DNA of 64,000 nt, taken from positions 124,001 to 188,000 of the forward strand of contig NZ_CAMFHZ010000002.1 in assembly GCF_945952435.1 (NCBI RefSeq), written 5' to 3'. This stretch comes from an uncultured Microbacterium sp. GTDB taxonomy: Bacteria; Actinomycetota; Actinomycetes; Actinomycetales; Microbacteriaceae. Positions 63,830 to 64,000 of the stretch are shown here, piece after piece. The position numbers and the translations under genes are program-made. Each line of letters begins with the position of its first letter. Position 1 is the first letter of the stretch. The notes beneath the pieces are model-generated. The model made no database searches and was not told where the DNA came from. It was given only the letters and a program-made list of their open reading frames with translations.

Positions 63830-63858
63830 TCCGGCGGGGCACGACGTGCCCCGCCGGA
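63830..63858 (+). terminator. Hairpin between binding-protein and permease genes
   Basis: Perfect 13-bp arms TCCGGCGGGGCAC (63830-63842) and GTGCCCCGCCGGA (63846-63858) with a 3-nt loop and no T-run. It is probably an attenuator or RNA-stabilising stem that lets the binding protein be made in excess. Confidence 0.65.
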
Positions 63859-63895
63859 CACCACTGAGCGCCTGCCCGGCGCCGACGGGACACTC

Positions 63896-64000
63896 ATGAA
63901 TCGCCGCAGACTGGCCCTCACCGGCCTCGCCTTCATCGCCCCTGCGATCCTCGCCTTCCTGCTGTTCTGGTTGGCTCCGCTGGCGCTGGCACTCTTCTAC
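63896..64000 (+). CDS. Sugar ABC transporter permease, N-terminal part
   Basis: It starts at ATG 63896 and is cut by the window edge after 35 codons. A basic MNRRRL start and one long hydrophobic helix (ALTGLAFIAPAILAFLLFWL) match the first helix of MalF-type permeases. Its position after a binding-protein gene supports this. Confidence 0.75.
   Translation, partial: MNRRRLALTGLAFIAPAILAFLLFWLAPLALALFY

Overview
The window is high-GC DNA with tightly packed genes, many ATGA/GTGA stop-start overlaps and frequent GTG starts. The gene set (ResA/CcdA/ResB/CcsB cytochrome c assembly, menaquinone genes, RpoB/RpoC of about 1,167 and 1,288 residues, a DUF7882-type small protein, MsiK-dependent-style sugar ABC operons without an ATPase) points to an actinobacterium of the Microbacteriaceae, most like Microbacterium. 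This is an inference from protein content, not from a search.

Layout. 1-5.7 kb: tail of a membrane protein, then a four-gene cytochrome c maturation operon (thioredoxin-like lipoprotein, ccdA, resB, ccsB) and an AI-2E-family permease. 5.8-12.9 kb: an SLC13/ArsB-type permease, a DUF2277 protein, and a YhgE/Pip + MMPL export pair divergent from its TetR regulator; the MMPL protein carries an unusual C-terminal pseudo-ABC-ATPase domain. 13.1-17.7 kb: menC, menB and menE for menaquinone, with a PadR/membrane-protein pair inserted between them. 17.8-26.4 kb: a NarL-type two-component system, a LysR regulator divergent from an AhpD-like and a SnoaL-like gene, an FtsX-type ABC exporter, an SRPBCC protein, a SprT-like metalloprotein, a TPR-like protein and a spermidine-synthase-like protein.

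26.5-33.0 kb is a sugar-uptake operon (binding protein, two permeases, NagZ-like GH3 hexosaminidase, RpiR/MurR regulator) meeting a convergent PfkB kinase. It reads as amino-sugar scavenging: import, hydrolysis, phosphorylation and SIS-domain sensing, with the ATPase supplied from elsewhere. 33.1-40.8 kb is rpoB-rpoC with a clear promoter, a TTG start for rpoB, and a terminator-like hairpin between the two genes.

42.6-48.9 kb is a 6.3 kb decayed genomic island inserted at the 3' end of tRNA-Tyr. It has 31-bp direct repeats at both ends, a frameshifted tyrosine integrase, a tail tape-measure remnant with two single-base indels, a gene split by an in-frame stop, two small exported proteins, a 55-residue ORF and an IS3-family element. 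49-55.2 kb holds a broken redoxin/DsbA remnant, TetR/LtrA, SDR + SnoaL under a strong palindrome, a DUF7882 protein, a membrane molybdopterin oxidoreductase, a CsbD protein and a small unknown.

55.3-60.3 kb is the most unusual metabolic locus: three translationally coupled genes for a Y4yA-type fold-III PLP enzyme, an FAD/NAD(P)-binding protein and a SbnA/cysteine-synthase-like PLP enzyme, divergent from an amino-acid ABC ATPase with a premature stop. 60.5-64 kb is a second sugar locus (DeoR regulator, unknown TIM-barrel-like enzyme, divergent binding protein and the start of a permease) sharing a TTGTGATCA motif at its control regions. No rRNA, CRISPR array or replication origin was seen.
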